A stretch of 16,952 nt of DNA from Gammaproteobacteria bacterium (GTDB lineage Bacteria; Pseudomonadota; Gammaproteobacteria; Pseudomonadales; Pseudohongiellaceae): assembly GCA_016762995.1 (NCBI GenBank), contig JAESUT010000060.1, forward strand, positions 1 to 16,952, read 5' to 3'. This document shows, in pieces, positions 15,826 to 16,952 of this stretch. Every line of letters starts with the position of its first letter. Positions within the stretch are counted from its first letter, which is position 1. A program made the translations under genes and the position numbers. The notes under the pieces were generated by a model. The model ran no database searches and was not told the DNA's origin. It worked only from the letters and a program-made list of their open reading frames with translations.

Positions 15826-16952
15826 ATGAATTGCAGCAAATCAGAATTGTTGGAGAAGCTAGTAGAGATCGTGGGTGCGGGCTGGGTTAAGACTGATACC
15901 GACGACATGGAGAAATACGGTAAAGATTGGACTAAGGTATATCCTGCAAACCCCGTGGCCATCGTACTACCAGCCAGCACCGAAGAAGTGATCGCGCTTG
16001 TCCGTCTAGCAAATCTTCATGAAATAGCACTAGTTCCATCTGGCGGTCGCACTGGCCTGAGTGGCGGTGCTGTAGCATCGAATGAGGAGTTGGTCGTTGC
16101 CTTCGACCGCATGAACAAAGTTCTAGATTTCAACTCCGCCGATAGGCAGCTTATCTGCGAGCCTGGTGTCGTTACTGAACAGTTGCAGCAATACGCGGAA
16201 GCCGAAGGCTTATTCTATCCAGTCGATTTTGCATCTTCGGGTTCCAGCCAGCTAGGTGGAAATGCGTCAACTAATGCGGGTGGCATAAAAGTTATTCGTT
16301 ACGGCATGACCCGTGATTGGATCAAGGGGATGAAGGTGGTTACAGGAAGTGGTGAGCTTCTTGATTTAAACCGCGGTTTGAGTAAGAACGCGACAGGTTA
16401 TGACTTCCGCCATCTATTTATTGGAGCAGAAGGAACTCTTGGCTTTATAGTCGAGCTAACTGTAGCTCTTACCGACAAACCTAAGGATCCGACTGTCTTG
16501 ATGCTGGGTGTGGGAAAGATGGAGTTCACCATGCAAGTACTGCAAGCATTTCAGAGCAAGCTAGATCTTACGGCCTTCGAGTTCTTTTCGGAGAAGGCGC
16601 TTAAGCATGTCATCGAAGAGAAACAATTACAGCGACCCTTCGATACTGAATCTGATTTTTATGTACTGATCGAGTTTGAGAATAACTCTGAACAGGATAT
16701 GGAAACGGCCATGAACCTATTCGAGGTTTGTCTCGAAGAAGGATGGGTTGTCGATGGCGCTATTAGTCAGAATAGCACGCAGGCAAACAATCTTTGGCGG
16801 CTGCGCGAAGATATATCGGAAACCATCTCAAAGTTTACACCCTACAAAAATGATATTTCGGTTAAGGTTTCTAAAGTTCCAGAGTTCTTACAAGAGGTTG
16901 ATAACTTAGTCTCATCGGCCTATCCCGAATTCGAAATTATTTGGTTCGGCCA
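15826..16952 (+). CDS. FAD-linked D-2-hydroxyglutarate dehydrogenase-type oxidoreductase, 5' part
   Basis: The open frame runs from ATG 15826 off the window end (375 complete codons, no stop). GGAAGGATAGGAAC lies upstream as a ribosome site. The N-terminal PCMH-type FAD domain shows YGKDWTKVYPANPVAIVLP (31-49), the FAD-pyrophosphate loop VPSGGRTGLSGGAV (70-83), ICEPGVVTEQLQ (110-121), YPVDFASSGSSQLGGN (131-146), TNAGGIKVIRYG (149-160) and TGYDFRHLFIGAEGTLG (190-206). The FAD-oxidase C domain follows; its metal-binding C-terminus is missing here. The family also contains D-lactate and glycolate dehydrogenases, but VDFASSGSSQ...GIKVIRYG and the divergent serA favour D-2-hydroxyglutarate dehydrogenase. 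SerA-type enzymes can reduce 2-oxoglutarate to D-2-hydroxyglutarate, which this enzyme would re-oxidise into the electron transport chain. Confidence 0.88.
   Translation, partial: MNCSKSELLEKLVEIVGAGWVKTDTDDMEKYGKDWTKVYPANPVAIVLPASTEEVIALVRLANLHEIALVPSGGRTGLSGGAVASNEELVVAFDRMNKVLDFNSADRQLICEPGVVTEQLQQYAEAEGLFYPVDFASSGSSQLGGNASTNAGGIKVIRYGMTRDWIKGMKVVTGSGELLDLNRGLSKNATGYDFRHLFIGAEGTLGFIVELTVALTDKPKDPTVLMLGVGKMEFTMQVLQAFQSKLDLTAFEFFSEKALKHVIEEKQLQRPFDTESDFYVLIEFENNSEQDMETAMNLFEVCLEEGWVVDGAISQNSTQANNLWRLREDISETISKFTPYKNDISVKVSKVPEFLQEVDNLVSSAYPEFEIIWFG

Noticed and set aside
15765..15980. Minus-strand 71-residue frame overlapping the 5' end of the flavoprotein gene
   Set aside because: It is antisense to a strongly conserved coding start, has no ribosome site and has no recognisable domain.

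Overview
The window reads as ordinary chromosomal DNA of a free-living gammaproteobacterium with roughly balanced base composition. Genes are densely packed and no transposase, phage gene, tRNA, rRNA or CRISPR array is visible. The order SAM synthetase - ArsR/methyltransferase regulator - (divergent) transketolase - erythrose-4-phosphate dehydrogenase - phosphoglycerate kinase - class II aldolase is one I recall from Pseudomonas and relatives. Moderate codon GC and the insertion of ahcY, metF and rsmE after metK suggest a marine gammaproteobacterium outside Pseudomonas itself; the genus cannot be fixed from sequence alone.

Layout. (1) 3-632: the 3' part of an ammonium transporter gene, closed by a strong intrinsic terminator at 677-706. 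(2) 828-2174: an HD-GYP-type protein with a DUF3391 domain whose catalytic metal ligands are mostly lost. (3) 7470 down to 2185, minus strand: a tight five-gene operon, [ArsR-methyltransferase regulator]-metK-ahcY-metF-rsmE. It encodes SAM synthesis, SAH hydrolysis, supply of the methyl donor methyl-THF, and one SAM-consuming rRNA methylase. (4) 7471-7852: a divergent control region. It holds a 28-bp near-perfect palindrome overlapping a good candidate promoter for the minus operon, plus a long leader for the plus operon. (5) 7853-14356, plus strand: tkt-epd-pgk-fba followed by an alpha/beta hydrolase. (6) 14396-15625, minus: serA. (7) 15826 to the window end, plus: the 5' part of a D-2-hydroxyglutarate dehydrogenase-type flavoprotein gene, divergent from serA.

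How the genes fit together. The central-carbon cluster yields erythrose-4-phosphate (Tkt) for pyridoxal-phosphate synthesis (Epd) and 3-phosphoglycerate (Pgk) for serine synthesis (SerA). The SerA equilibrium is probably pulled forward by re-oxidation of D-2-hydroxyglutarate by its divergent neighbour. Serine-derived one-carbon units enter through MetF into the methionine/SAM cycle (MetK, AhcY).

The most informative non-coding signal is the 28-bp palindrome in front of the fused regulator. No room for a SAM or SAH riboswitch is seen inside the operon, so protein-based sensing by this regulator is the likely control. I found no wholly new system. The best leads are this autoregulated SAM-cycle operon, the degenerate HD-GYP protein, and the serA/D2HGDH pair with a dyad in the shared upstream region.
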